DNA of 64,000 nucleotides from Heyndrickxia vini (lineage in GTDB: Bacteria; Bacillota; Bacilli; Bacillales; Bacillaceae_C). The stretch is taken from assembly GCF_016772275.1 (NCBI RefSeq), contig NZ_CP065425.1, positions 3,502,653-3,566,652 on the forward strand. The letters run 5' to 3'. This document shows positions 10,541 through 21,011 of the stretch, piece after piece (the first letter of the stretch is position 1; every line of letters begins with the position of its first letter). The translations under genes and the position numbers were made by a program. A model generated the notes under the pieces. It searched no databases. It was not told the origin of the DNA and saw only the letters and a list, made by a program, of their open reading frames with translations.

Positions 10541-11782
10541 ATGAAAAAAACTGCACAAATTGTGTTAATTTCTGTTTCAATCCTATTTTCCACTGGACAA
10601 GCTGTTATTACCCAGCATTTTCAATTTAGTGACATGATTGACGCTGTTATTGCGACTGTTATTGCCTGGTTTGTTGGTTGGCAGTATGATAAACTACAAT
10701 ACTTTGCAACACAAAAAAGAGAAAATGAAGCTTGTTACCGAAAATTAATTGATTGGTTGCCAAATCCGCTTTTCATTCATGACAATGAAATAATTATCTA
10801 CGCAAATGAAGCGGCAATTTCAATGTTGAAAGCTACATCAAAACGTCAAATCATTTCTAAATCCATATACGATTTTATTGATAAGGAATATATTGATAGA
10901 GTAATTGAAAGGGTGCACCAAGTTAAGAAGAATGGGATGCCTCTTCCTAATATTGAACACAAATTGATTCGATTTGATGGGCAAACGATATTTTTTGATG
11001 CAACATCAGTATTATTGCGATATGAAGGAAAAGATGTCATTTTATCTATTGGTAAAGATGTAACCGATCAAAAAAAGCAAACCGATTCTCTCCTTCAAAA
11101 GTCGGAAAAACTAGCCATTGTCGGTCAAATGGCTGCTGGAATTGCACACGAAATTCGTAATCCACTTACCTCTATAAAAGGGTTCATTCAATTATTCCGT
11201 TCAAATACTTATCAAAAGGAGTATTATGACCTTGTACTAACTGAACTGGATCGAATTAATATTATTTTAGGTGAATTCCTTGTCCTGGCCAAACCTTCTG
11301 TAGTCGTATTTAAAGAAAATGATGTAAGAACATTAATCGAAGATGTTGTTACATTAATCAATACACAATCAATATTAAATAATGTTCAAATAAACGTTGA
11401 TATGAATGAAAGTATACCCCGAATTTCTTGCGAAGAAACCCAACTAAAACAAGTCTTAATCAATATCTTAAAAAATGCCATCGAGGCAATGCCGAATGGT
11501 GGATTGATTGAAATCAAGGTCCAGGAAAAGCAAAAAGGGAAGCTCTCAATTTGTATTATTGATCAAGGAATCGGCATTCCTAAAGATCGTATTTCTACAT
11601 TAGGGGAGCCGTTTTACACTACGAAGGAAAAAGGGACAGGGCTAGGACTTATGACATGCTATAGAATCATCGAAAGCCATAACGGAACCTTTCATATATC
11701 AAGTGAACTAAATAAAGGGACGACCGTGGAGATTACAATACCAACAATCAACCAGCCATATATACCGATAATGATTCAATAA
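10541..11782 (+). CDS. PAS-domain membrane sensor histidine kinase (sporulation-kinase type)
   Basis: A 413-residue kinase. Two hydrophobic segments occupy about residues 5-24 and 32-48 with almost no extracytoplasmic loop; a PAS domain follows (about 62-175); then HisKA with the phospho-acceptor His203 in AHEIRNPLTSIKGF and HATPase_c with N box LKNAIEAMP, G1 DQGIGIP and G2 GTGLGLM. No response regulator is adjacent, typical of orphan Bacillus Kin proteins that feed the Spo0F phosphorelay. The start ATG follows GAGGGA. Target is inferred. Confidence 0.87.
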   Translation: MKKTAQIVLISVSILFSTGQAVITQHFQFSDMIDAVIATVIAWFVGWQYDKLQYFATQKRENEACYRKLIDWLPNPLFIHDNEIIIYANEAAISMLKATSKRQIISKSIYDFIDKEYIDRVIERVHQVKKNGMPLPNIEHKLIRFDGQTIFFDATSVLLRYEGKDVILSIGKDVTDQKKQTDSLLQKSEKLAIVGQMAAGIAHEIRNPLTSIKGFIQLFRSNTYQKEYYDLVLTELDRINIILGEFLVLAKPSVVVFKENDVRTLIEDVVTLINTQSILNNVQINVDMNESIPRISCEETQLKQVLINILKNAIEAMPNGGLIEIKVQEKQKGKLSICIIDQGIGIPKDRISTLGEPFYTTKEKGTGLGLMTCYRIIESHNGTFHISSELNKGTTVEITIPTINQPYIPIMIQ

Positions 11783-11792
11783 GCGAAACAAC

Positions 11793-12371
11793 TTATACTG
11801 TTGCTTTGCTTTTCTTTTGCATATATAAAAATAAATTAGCAATCCATTTCGACAACAAGAGTACAATTATATACCCTAAAAACAAATGAAAATAATTCAT
11901 TCCTTTCATTAGAACAAGAAGATCCATTGCAACAAATATCGGTTTAATAATAAAAGATAAAATTAAACTAAGTCCTATGGAGCAAAGATAATAATTTTTC
12001 TTTTCGTTAATCGACCATTGGTAAACAAGCATAAATAACACCGGGATAAGAGCAGCATCTAAACCGAAACTTACAGGTATAAACGGAATCGCTTGAAACG
12101 GATATACCCATAATGAATTCCTAACACCAATTGTATCAATATAAGTGAACCAAACATGTACATTAAAACCATAAAATCCAATTTGAAGTGCCTTTTTTCG
12201 ATCGATTAAAATGAATACACAGATTAACGGTACGACAAGCATAGCCATATGTAACCAAAATTGCCATGTATGGAAGTCTGAAAATCGATGCCAGTACTCC
12301 ATAAACGTGTGGACTGCATGTTCCTGGGCATTTTCTACTTTTTCTAAGGATAGTCTTTGTTCCCCAGTCAA
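11793..12371 (-). CDS. CBO0543-family integral membrane protein
   Basis: About 192 residues with some five or six hydrophobic segments and a YPFQAIPFIPVSFGLDA-like central block typical of the CBO0543 family found in spore-formers. Function unknown. The longer open frame reaches 12443, but the only good ribosome site (AAAGGAG) points to TTG at 12371; an ATG nine bases upstream of that codon directly abuts the ribosome site. Convergent with the kinase gene, 10 bp apart. Confidence 0.65.
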   Translation of the reverse strand: MTGEQRLSLEKVENAQEHAVHTFMEYWHRFSDFHTWQFWLHMAMLVVPLICVFILIDRKKALQIGFYGFNVHVWFTYIDTIGVRNSLWVYPFQAIPFIPVSFGLDAALIPVLFMLVYQWSINEKKNYYLCSIGLSLILSFIIKPIFVAMDLLVLMKGMNYFHLFLGYIIVLLLSKWIANLFLYMQKKSKATV

Positions 12372-12464
12372 TTTCCCCATCTCCTTTTTTAATGATTTGG
12401 GTAAGTGACCATTAGTTTTACACCTATAGGAAAGATTATTCAAAATTGTATTTGAGAAACGATT

Positions 12465-12490
12465 AAAAGCCCTAGAATAGGGCTTTTTAT
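12465..12490 (-). terminator. Terminator of the ECF sigma/anti-sigma operon
   Basis: A 9-bp stem (12465-12473 with 12479-12487) sits just beyond the anti-sigma gene stop, with an AT-rich tail in both directions. Confidence 0.75.
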
Positions 12491-12493
12491 TCG

Positions 12494-13267
12494 TTATTGA
12501 TAAAACTGAATCTGTTTCGCCAGATCTATTAAAGGTTTTTCATCTATTATCGGTTGTTGGTTATAAGCATATTGGATAGTATACATAAACTGTTTAGTTA
12601 CAATAAAGACTTGTGGGGATGTTTTCTCCGTGTTTTCCCATAATACGGCATGTTTATTGGAAATCTTCATTTCTTTATATCCCGATTCTTTGTTCGTTAG
12701 CTCTTTTATAATCTCATTAATTTCCTCGTCATTTGGCAGTACTCTAACTAATAAGGAATTCCCTTTATTTTTATACGGATAATCGACCATGACATCTTGT
12801 AAATTAGTAGAATTCGCCATAGAAGCATATCCAGTAATATTTGGCAGTACCTTTCGGATATCAACAGGGATTGTAGCTTCGTCTGAAATAATAAATGAGG
12901 TCCGATCATTCATTGTAAATGTATTGCCTTTCACTTCTCCGTTAGCGGGAAAAAGAGGGAAATCTATATTACCTTTAGATGCACCATGTACATTATGTAC
13001 ATTTTGATTATGTGGAGCTGCGCTTTGAATATCGTTACTATTATCCATTACGATGTTATACCCAAAAATAATAAATGCAAGAAGGGCTGCAACTACTGTC
13101 GATGAATAAACAAAGACCTTTTGGGTTTTTGAGCGCATATTTCTTCTAGTTAAATCTGCTGCGATTTTTTTCCGCATTTTCCTCTTTCGATCGATATTCC
13201 AACTAATTTCTGAATCCAATCTTTCCAGTGATGTATCATATATACTTTCATCAAACTGTTTTTTCAT
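12494..13267 (-). CDS. Putative membrane anti-sigma factor
   Basis: 257 residues: a basic cytoplasmic N-terminus (about 1-50), one transmembrane segment (about 51-73, VFVYSSTVVAALLAFIIFGY) and an extracytoplasmic domain of about 180 residues. It overlaps the upstream ECF sigma gene by 17 bp, the usual arrangement for translational coupling of a sigma factor and its inhibitor. No HxxxCxxC zinc anti-sigma motif is visible in the N-terminus, so assignment rests on topology and position. The signal sensed is unknown. Confidence 0.72.
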   Translation of the reverse strand: MKKQFDESIYDTSLERLDSEISWNIDRKRKMRKKIAADLTRRNMRSKTQKVFVYSSTVVAALLAFIIFGYNIVMDNSNDIQSAAPHNQNVHNVHGASKGNIDFPLFPANGEVKGNTFTMNDRTSFIISDEATIPVDIRKVLPNITGYASMANSTNLQDVMVDYPYKNKGNSLLVRVLPNDEEINEIIKELTNKESGYKEMKISNKHAVLWENTEKTSPQVFIVTKQFMYTIQYAYNQQPIIDEKPLIDLAKQIQFYQ

Positions 13268-13778
13268 TTAAGAAAACCTCCTTTAGCATTTGTTTTTCCA
13301 ATGCGGGAACGGCTCGGAATAACGTTGATTTCACTTTGCTCTCCGACCAATTTAAAATCTTAGAAGTTTCTTCAATGGAGAATCCTTTAATCTTTCGTAA
13401 AATAATCACCTCTCGGTAGGATGTCTTAATTTCACCTAATGCTTTAACCAGTTCTTGGGACGTTTCTTTTATCTGTACAATCTCCTCAGGTGATGGCTGC
13501 TTATCTTTTTTCGAGTTAAACACATCTTTAAACAGCATAATCGGCTTTCGTTTTCTCAAATCATCTAAGGTGACATTTCGTGCAATCGTGAATAGCCATG
13601 TTTTTGGGCTTGCATCTTGTTTAAACGTTTGATGTTTTGTATAGGCCTTCATAAAAGTTTCATGGGTTAGATCTTCAGCAAGTTGATAATCTTTTACCAT
13701 GAGGAGAATATATTTAAAAATCGCATCACTATACCTCTCATACCATTCTTCAATTTCCATCTGTTTTGCATCAGGCAA
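13251..13778 (-). CDS. ECF-type RNA polymerase sigma factor
   Basis: 175 residues with sigma-2 (about 8-75; AEDLTHETFMKAY and PKTWLFTIARNVTLDDLRKR) and sigma-4 (about 115-165; REVIILRKIKGFSIEETSKILNWS helix-turn-helix). It resembles the SigX/SigW-like Bacillus ECF group, but I cannot name the subgroup. The start is TTG at 13778, preceded by GGGGGGA; the first ATG is 18 bp inside and has no such site. A promoter-like element with ECF features precedes it, suggesting autoregulation. Confidence 0.88.
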   Translation of the reverse strand: MPDAKQMEIEEWYERYSDAIFKYILLMVKDYQLAEDLTHETFMKAYTKHQTFKQDASPKTWLFTIARNVTLDDLRKRKPIMLFKDVFNSKKDKQPSPEEIVQIKETSQELVKALGEIKTSYREVIILRKIKGFSIEETSKILNWSESKVKSTLFRAVPALEKQMLKEVFLNEKTV

Positions 13779-13815
13779 CTCAGGTCCCCCCCATCTTTTT
13801 AAAATTCTATATTTA

Positions 13816-13841
13816 GACGGAAATCCTTTTAAAAAGTTTTA
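13816..13841 (-). promoter_or_regulatory. Candidate autoregulatory ECF promoter
   Basis: Minus strand TAAAAC, 16-nt spacer, CGTC, about 40 bp upstream of the sigma gene; AAC and CGTC are the common ECF core elements. Confidence 0.5.
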
Positions 13842-14129
13842 AAAAATCTTAAAGTTTTCTAGTAGATATGGCTGGATCCGGACATAGGCACTTTTCATAA
13901 TAAAGTTATCCGTATTGTGTAAAATTTACCATTCCCTAAAAATAAAAAAAACCACATTAAACGCATGCGGGACTTCCTACCATTCTCAATTATACGGAAT
14001 AACTTTTTATACGTTCATTCCATGTTTTTTCACTAATAAAATAGCAGTATATATAAGTTTGTACAATATGGAATTATAAGTTAGTATACATTTAGACAAG
14101 TAGTACAATTTTAAATTCAGGTGATAAAA
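13842..14129. other. AT-rich divergent intergenic region
   Basis: Lies between the divergent sigma and tetR genes. Apart from promoter elements and the tetR ribosome site (AGGTGA, just before 14130) I see no gene or RNA. Confidence 0.4.
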
Positions 14130-15029
14130 ATGAAAAGTCGAAAACAGCATGTTATGACTGTTGCCCATCAATTATTTATTCATAAAGGGTTTCAAGCAAC
14201 CTCTATTCAAGATATTTTAGAAGGAAGCAGTATTTCAAAAGGTACATTCTATAATTATTTTCCTTCGAAAAATGAACTTTTACTCGCGATTTTCGCGGAT
14301 TCGTATAATGAACTTGAAAAAAAGAGAGAAAAATTATTAATTGGACAAAATCGGTCGGATATTGAAATTTTTATTAAACAAATTGAATTATAAATGGAAA
14401 CGAATAAACCTGATAAACTGTATTCTCTTTTTGAAGAGGTGACTGTTTCTAAAGACGAAGATTTGAAGCAATTTTTTAAACGTACACAATATGACAATCT
14501 CATTTGGATGAATGAACGGTTAATTGATATTTTTGGGGAAGACAAAAAACCATATTTATTAGATTGTGCCGTCATGTTTACTGGGATTCTTCATCATAAT
14601 TTTCATTATAATTATTTGGCGAAATTTTATTCTAATGCTTCTCCCTTACAGGTTATTCGCTACAGTGTAGAACGGTTGAAGAAAATCGTAGAAGATGTTT
14701 CAAATTCACATGCACAATTATTAGACCCCGACATTATTGAACAATGGCTTCCAGGGTTTTCGGAGAAAAAAAGAGGATATAAGGAGCGTGTCCATCAGCA
14801 GATCAAATATTTAAAAGAATTGTTGGAAATGATTGAGGATAATGAAAAAAGAAGTAAGTATAAAGAATCGCTAGACTTCATTCAAGAAGAGTTATTTATA
14901 TCAAGGAAACCGAAGATTTTCTTAATTGAAAGCATACTTTTTATGATGAAAGACTATCCTTCAAAGCATTGGAAAGAAGAGATTGAAAAACTTGGCCAAA
15001 TTGTTCAAGAGTACGTAAAAGAATTGTAA
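14130..15029 (+). pseudogene. TetR-family regulator interrupted by one in-frame stop
   Basis: The N-terminal TetR helix-turn-helix is intact (HQLFIHKGFQATSIQDIL, then SISKGTFYNYFPSKNELLLAIF, about residues 10-50). The frame stops at TAA 14391-14393, and the same frame then runs open for 211 more residues from 14394 to 15029 with no other defect. Joined, the product is about 299 residues, a full TetR-type length including a ligand domain. A CAA-to-TAA change would explain it. No efflux gene is adjacent, so the target is unknown. Start ATG 14130 follows AGGTGA. Confidence 0.78.
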
Positions 15030-15191
15030 TCATTTGTGACAATTTTGTTTCTCATTAATTTTTCATCTTCCTTTCATTCAGATGTAGGAAAATTATTTTA
15101 TGATGTATTTACCAAGGACAAGCAATGCTTAATCCTTTAAATCTAGACTCTCCCCCCCTAAGAAAGTCTAGTGAACCTCCTTTTTTATATA

Positions 15192-15225
15192 CCCGGTCTT
15201 TATTAAGACCGGGATTTTGTTTTAT
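15192..15225 (+). terminator. Terminator downstream of tetR
   Basis: A 9-bp stem, CCCGGTCTT with AAGACCGGG (15192-15200 and 15205-15213), followed by ATTTTGTTTTATT. Confidence 0.85.
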
Positions 15226-15244
15226 TAAAGGGGTTTAAGGGCTA

Positions 15245-15325
15245 AAATGAACCGTTCCTTTCCGCTGCAGGAGTCAAACTCCTTCCGCTCCAATCCACTC
15301 TGTGCTTTGTTAGAAACTCAATCCA
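15245..15325. repeat. Short copy of a dispersed element (internally deleted)
   Basis: Read on the minus strand it carries CAGAGTGGATTGGAGCGGAA, then GACTCCTGCAGCGGAAAGGAACGG. The same ends occur in the 190-bp element at 61.2 kb, but the middle (about 85 bp) is missing here. The right-hand edge towards dhaM is approximate. Confidence 0.75.
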
Positions 15326-15700
15326 TTAAAAGGACTCGCGTATACTGCGGATGATTTTGTCAATGTCATTTCCTATACTAGATTCGACTGCTGCTATATA
15401 GGCTCCTTCTACTAATGGAATATTTTCTGCTATTTTTATATTTTTATAGCCTGTTAGTTCATTAGCAAGTTCTGCGTTCATCATGGCACTACCAAGGTCA
15501 TATAGGAGTATGACCCCTTTTTCATTATGGACTTGCTCGATTGCTTTTACTATTTTTTCAATACTCGTACCTATTTCATTTTCGTCCGTTCCTCCGGCTG
15601 TACCAATTGGGACATTATTCACAACCTGTGCAAGAATATCTTTAATGCCCTCAACAATTTTTGAACTGTGTGAGATAAGGACAATACCAACATTATTCAT
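15326..15700 (-). CDS. dhaM: Dihydroxyacetone kinase phosphotransfer subunit DhaM (EIIA-Man type)
   Basis: A 124-residue single EIIA-Man-like domain carrying phosphate from HPr of the PTS to the ADP bound on DhaL. The phospho-accepting histidine is in VLISHS (His11), and the family block LLYDLGSAMMNAELA follows at about 65-79. It lacks the extra HPr and EI domains of some DhaM proteins, the normal Gram-positive form. It overlaps dhaL by 8 bp. Confidence 0.93.
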   Translation of the reverse strand: MNNVGIVLISHSSKIVEGIKDILAQVVNNVPIGTAGGTDENEIGTSIEKIVKAIEQVHNEKGVILLYDLGSAMMNAELANELTGYKNIKIAENIPLVEGAYIAAVESSIGNDIDKIIRSIRESF

Positions 15701-16322
15701 TTTTATCTCCTTCTGTTATGACCTCTGCAAGTGATTGAAATAGATAATAAGAGGATGCTGAACCGGGATCAATATGTCCAATTGAACGCTCTTTTAGATA
15801 AGCCGCACGCCCTTTTTTCGCCAGTCTTTGTTTCGTTGCTTCCATTGCGAGTTTAGCTGAATGATCGATAACATCCCAATCAACATCATCGTTTTCCTGA
15901 AGGATTCTTAAAATAGGCATCCACACATCGAGGAGCGTTTTATCCCCTTCACTTGCTTTCCCGCGATGAATGATCCCTTTTATCGCATCGTCAAGGGCTC
16001 TTGTGAATTCAGCTTGACTAATTGATTCCTTTCCTTTTACGGCCATTGACATTTTTAAAAACGCCGTTCCAAAAATTGGACCTGAGGCGCCGCCAACTTT
16101 TGACATTAACGTCATTGCTACATCTTTGAAACAATCAGAAACCGTTTCATAATGGCTACTAGAAAGCTTCTTCACGACTTCTTGAAACCCTCTGGCCATA
16201 TTGATTCCATGGTCACCGTCACCAATTGCTTGATCCAAAGAGGTTAAATACGTTTTATTGGTTTGAATTTTTTCATTAGCCTTTATAATCCATTTCAACG
16301 TTTTATCGACAGTGAGATTCAT
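15693..16322 (-). CDS. dhaL: Dihydroxyacetone kinase ADP-binding subunit DhaL
   Basis: A 209-residue all-helical subunit that holds ADP/ATP as a cofactor. The Mg-nucleotide motif AIGDGDHGINMARG is at about 28-41, GGASGPIFGT at about 76-85, and GDKTLLDVW at about 121-129. It lies 17 bp after dhaK and overlaps dhaM. Confidence 0.94.
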   Translation of the reverse strand: MNLTVDKTLKWIIKANEKIQTNKTYLTSLDQAIGDGDHGINMARGFQEVVKKLSSSHYETVSDCFKDVAMTLMSKVGGASGPIFGTAFLKMSMAVKGKESISQAEFTRALDDAIKGIIHRGKASEGDKTLLDVWMPILRILQENDDVDWDVIDHSAKLAMEATKQRLAKKGRAAYLKERSIGHIDPGSASSYYLFQSLAEVITEGDKNE

Positions 16323-16339
16323 CAGGACACATCCTTTAT

Positions 16340-17335
16340 TTATTTGCGGAATGCAGGTGCCAATGATTCAGCATCTAATAATTGTTTAAGTTCCTCGTCG
16401 AGTTTTAAAAGCGTAACTGAGCAACCAGCCATCTCCAATGAAGTCATATATTCACCTACAAACGTTTCGTACACTTTGATTCCTTTACTGGATAAAATTT
16501 GATGAACTTTGCCATTTACGATGTATAGTTCCATTTCTGGTGTTGAACCTAAACCATTTATCATTACTGCCACTTCATCCCCATGATTTAATTGCATATC
16601 CTCCAATATTTTGTTCGTCAACTCTTCAGCAATTTCGTTTGCACTAGCTATTTCCTTTTTCTCCGTTCCCGGTTCCCCATGAATCCCCATGCCTATTTCC
16701 ATTTCATTTTCCTTTAATTCGAAGCTTGGTGTTCCTGCAGCTGGAACTGTGCAAGGACTTAATGCCATCCCCATCGATCGAACATTATTTACTACTTTAT
16801 CGGCAATTGCTTGTACTTCCTGTAATGTCGCACCTGACTCTGCTTTTGCACCAGCGATTTTATGAACGAATACAGTTCCCGCAATTCCCCTGCGTCCGGT
16901 TGTAAATGAACTATCCTCTACCGCGACATCATCATTAACAATTACCTGTGCTACTTGGATCCCATCAGCTTCTGCCAGCTCTGCTGCCATTTCAAAATTC
17001 AACACATCGCCCGTGTAGTTTTTAATCACCATAAATACCCCAGCACCACCGTCTACTGCTTTAATCGCCTCATATACTTGATCAGGTGTTGGCGATGTAA
17101 ACACTTCACCAGCGATTGCAGCATCAAGCATCCCCTTCCCAATATACCCGGCATGGGCCGGTTCATGACCGCTGCCACCCCCACTAATAATCGCCACTTT
17201 ATTCGGTATCGGTGCATTTTTCCTCGCAATAACCGTCGTTCCCTCCACCAGCTTCAACTGATTCGGAAACGCCGCAATCAACCCATCCAACATATCCTGC
17301 ACAACCTCATTCGCCTCATTAATAATCTTCTTCAT
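16340..17335 (-). CDS. dhaK: Dihydroxyacetone kinase substrate-binding subunit DhaK
   Basis: A 331-residue subunit that binds dihydroxyacetone covalently through a histidine (GIHGEPG, about residue 219) and contains the SGGGSGHEPAHAGYIG loop (about 51-66). With DhaL and DhaM it forms the PTS-dependent kinase producing dihydroxyacetone phosphate. The start ATG has GGAGTGGGG upstream, directly after a GGTGCCAGGCACC palindrome. Gene order dhaKLM; the glp genes are upstream on the same strand. Confidence 0.95.
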   Translation of the reverse strand: MKKIINEANEVVQDMLDGLIAAFPNQLKLVEGTTVIARKNAPIPNKVAIISGGGSGHEPAHAGYIGKGMLDAAIAGEVFTSPTPDQVYEAIKAVDGGAGVFMVIKNYTGDVLNFEMAAELAEADGIQVAQVIVNDDVAVEDSSFTTGRRGIAGTVFVHKIAGAKAESGATLQEVQAIADKVVNNVRSMGMALSPCTVPAAGTPSFELKENEMEIGMGIHGEPGTEKKEIASANEIAEELTNKILEDMQLNHGDEVAVMINGLGSTPEMELYIVNGKVHQILSSKGIKVYETFVGEYMTSLEMAGCSVTLLKLDEELKQLLDAESLAPAFRK

Positions 17336-17349
17336 TTCCCCACTCCTTC

Positions 17350-17362
17350 GGTGCCTGGCACC
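17350..17362. repeat. Short palindromic GGTGCCTGGCACC motif
   Basis: A 13-bp palindrome placed immediately before the dhaK ribosome binding site. I recall similar short palindromes scattered in Bacillaceae genomes; only this copy was noticed in the window. Confidence 0.6.
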
Positions 17363-17437
17363 ATTTATACATTTTTTGAATAATAATGCATCTTTTTTGT
17401 ATGGTGAATTGGCTTTGTTTTATTAAAATGACCGCAT

Positions 17438-17488
17438 AGCATCGAGGATTTGTGTGGAATCTTTGATGTGTGCGGTCGTTTTTTTCTA
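17438..17488. terminator. Hairpin with T-run between glpK and dhaK
   Basis: GACCGCA (17440-17446) pairs with TGCGGTC (17480-17486) around a 33-nt loop, followed by seven or more T on the + strand. No + strand gene is upstream. On the minus strand the tail is only ATTTTAA, so its direction of use is unclear. Confidence 0.45.
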
Positions 17489-17604
17489 GATGTAATGGTG
17501 AGTGCTATGATGTTATTTAGCTAGTGTACGTTTTTGTGTGCTTGTTTAAAAGGTAAGAAAATAAAAACTTTATAGGATTAATTTTCCTAATTAATATCTG
17601 CTTT

Positions 17605-17756
17605 GTCTAGCTCCAGCGCCTATCGACTAGAAAACTTCAGGACTTCTCCCTACGATAAGTCAACATCGATTCGCCTTTCAGGCTCATCGTGTTTCCTTTA
17701 TCTCAGTCAAAGTCCTTCCAGTTTTTACGTCGATGAGCAAGTCGCTTGCGCTTTTC

Positions 17757-17757
<1 letters not shown>
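17605..17757. repeat. Dispersed Bacillaceae-type intergenic element
   Basis: Begins TGTCTAGCTCCAGCGCCT and ends AGTCGCTTGCGCTTTTCTTA, running up to the glpK stop. I recall such elements, with these two ends, as common intergenic repeats in bacilli. It has no ORF. Only one copy is in this window, so the repeat nature is from memory. Confidence 0.6.
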
Positions 17758-20074
<2,317 letters not shown>

Positions 20075-20099
20075 ACTCCTTCCCCCCTAAAAATTAATT

Positions 20100-20113
20100 T
20101 ATAAACGCTTACA
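20100..20113 (-). promoter_or_regulatory. cre-like catabolite repression site
   Basis: Minus strand TGTAAGCGTTTATA matches the CcpA cre consensus except one position. It lies inside the transcribed leader, between the terminator and the glpF start. Confidence 0.65.
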
Positions 20114-20133
20114 AAAGAAGTTAAAATGACGAC

Positions 20134-20200
20134 AAAAAGACCCACATTAACAAAAATCATATTTATCGTTTGATAAATATCATTTCGTAAACGTGGATCT
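20134..20200 (-). terminator. GlpP-responsive leader terminator of glpFK
   Basis: A very long hairpin (20139-20199): arms begin GATCCACGTTTACG and end TTAATGTGGGTC around an AAAC loop, followed by TTTTTG. In B. subtilis GlpP with glycerol-3-phosphate prevents termination at this type of site. Confidence 0.87.
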
Positions 20201-20234
20201 CCAGTTTCTCCATCACATTTTAACTTGTAGTTAC

Positions 20235-20263
20235 AGAATAATCTGAATTCACAACAATGTCAA
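20235..20263 (-). promoter_or_regulatory. Sigma-A promoter of glpFK
   Basis: TTGACA (20258-20263), a 17-nt spacer and TATTCT (20235-20240) on the minus strand, directly upstream of the leader terminator. Confidence 0.82.
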
Positions 20264-20285
20264 TCCGTTTTTTATAAAATATATT

Positions 20286-20831
20286 TTACAATTCCCACAA
20301 ATGGACGAAAGAAGTAGTAATGGCTTTCGCCCCCTTATTTAGCGCATTTTCAACATCCTGTTTTGTTCGGATTAAACCGCCAGCAATAATTGGAATCCCC
20401 GTCTTTTCATGAACCTCTTCTAAAATTTCCGGGACGACACCAGGCAATATTTCAATATAATCCGGTTTCAATGTATTAATGATTTTAATATTATGTTCAA
20501 GCGCTTGACTATCTAAGGCGAATAATCGTTGAATCGAAGTTACTTTATTTTTTTTTGCATGTGAAATGACATTGGACCTCGTAGATATTAACCCATCGAC
20601 TTTAATATCCCTTAGCAGAAATTCAATGCCAAACTCATCTGATTTAAGTCCTTGAATTAAATCTGCGTGTACCAGCACCTGCTTATCCATTTTTTGCGCA
20701 TATTTCACCGCATGCCGAAGAAGTGAAAGTCGAGTTTCTAGGAGAATAATATATTTTTGTTTACTGTTAAGAATCCGATCAAAATCCTTCATGTTTCTTA
20801 CAGCTGGAATTACTCCTTGTAAGTTAATCAT
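20286..20831 (-). CDS. glpP: Glycerol uptake operon antiterminator GlpP
   Basis: A 181-residue TIM-barrel-like RNA-binding regulator. The sequence shows VHADLIQGLKSDEFGIEFLL (about 54-73), IEILPGVVPEI and the C-terminal IIAGGLIRTKQDVENAL phosphate-binding region, all typical of GlpP. It binds glycerol-3-phosphate and acts on the leader hairpin immediately downstream. It has its own AGAGGTG site and is divergent from fdhA. Confidence 0.95.
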   Translation of the reverse strand: MINLQGVIPAVRNMKDFDRILNSKQKYIILLETRLSLLRHAVKYAQKMDKQVLVHADLIQGLKSDEFGIEFLLRDIKVDGLISTRSNVISHAKKNKVTSIQRLFALDSQALEHNIKIINTLKPDYIEILPGVVPEILEEVHEKTGIPIIAGGLIRTKQDVENALNKGAKAITTSFVHLWEL

Positions 20832-21011
20832 ACATACTCACCTCTCTTCTACTATCATTAAATAATTATGCGTAGATAAGTAGAATAGACGAGCTAGAAT
20901 AAAATTATTTTCCCCCCTCCTTACTTGTTCTATTTTTTTCGTCCATGCGTATACATTTGACTGAACGACAAAAAAAAGAAAAACGTTTACTGTTAGGGGG
21001 AGGATTTAGAT

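Noticed and set aside
15143-15171. Hairpin CTAGACT/AGTCTAG before the tetR terminator as a regulatory RNA
   Set aside because: Short stem with a large C-rich loop and no conserved features; the real terminator is downstream.
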